Shown one piece after another: positions 13,982 to 13,985 of a DNA stretch of 13,985 nucleotides. Numbering within the stretch: the first letter of the stretch is position 1; the number at the start of each line of letters is the position of its first letter. The notes under the pieces are model-generated. The model did not search any database and had not been told where the DNA came from. It was given only the letters and a program-made list of their open reading frames with translations. The DNA is from UBA1783 sp964449115 (lineage in GTDB: Bacteria > Bacillota_I > Bacilli_A > Erysipelotrichales > Erysipelotrichaceae), in contig CAYUXW010000036.1 in the NCBI GenBank assembly GCA_964449115.1, positions 1 through 13,985 on the forward strand. Reading direction: 5' to 3'. The translations under genes and the position numbers were made by a program.

Positions 13982-13985
13982 TGGG

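Overview
The window is AT-rich, Gram-positive-type DNA. It has strong AAGGAG/GGAGG ribosome binding sites, consensus sigma-A-type promoters, a T-box riboswitch and Sec/lipobox lipoproteins, and TGA is used as a stop. It looks like a low-GC Bacillota chromosome. The gene style (stand-alone trpB, a TrpXYZ-type ABC system, BspA-like repeats fused to TIR) would suit an Erysipelotrichia-like or clostridial gut or oral bacterium, but that placement is inference.

Region 1 (1-4230, minus strand) is an amino-acid ABC importer of the TrpXYZ/ABC_sub_bind type: ATPase, permease and lipoprotein binding protein in one operon, followed by a tandem second binding-protein gene that has its own promoter. The key observation is a short leader peptide gene between promoter and binding-protein gene in each unit, too short for routine ORF calling. 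The first leader is Phe-rich (YFSFFFFYF) and the second has six consecutive Tyr. Each is followed by a conserved 12-base block that can pair either with the leader or with the 5' arm of an intrinsic terminator just before the binding-protein gene. This is the layout of classical ribosome-stalling attenuation. It suggests that the two paralogous receptors are induced separately by Phe and Tyr limitation and share one permease/ATPase. A nearly identical ~32-bp sequence containing a perfect inverted repeat lies about 81-83 bp upstream of both predicted start sites.

Region 2 (4260-9962, plus strand) is a three-gene cluster with the look of a conflict or immune system. It encodes an HD phosphohydrolase fused to a C-terminal RyR domain, a BspA-type LRR + divergent TIR + TIR + Sel1/TPR protein split by a one-base frameshift, and a four-TM protein resembling SLATT-type membrane effectors. 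The combination is not one I can name as a described system.

Region 3 (9963-11250) holds a Bro-N/DinD-like gene and a broken C-terminal remnant of a DNA methyltransferase, probably debris of a restriction-modification or mobile locus.

Region 4 (11270-13985, plus strand) is housekeeping: a tryptophan (UGG) T-box with terminator, a solitary trpB, then groES and a uridine-phosphorylase-family gene in a tightly spaced pair without groEL. Trp (T-box) and Phe/Tyr (peptide attenuation) supply genes thus lie within 10 kb of each other but use different RNA control mechanisms.
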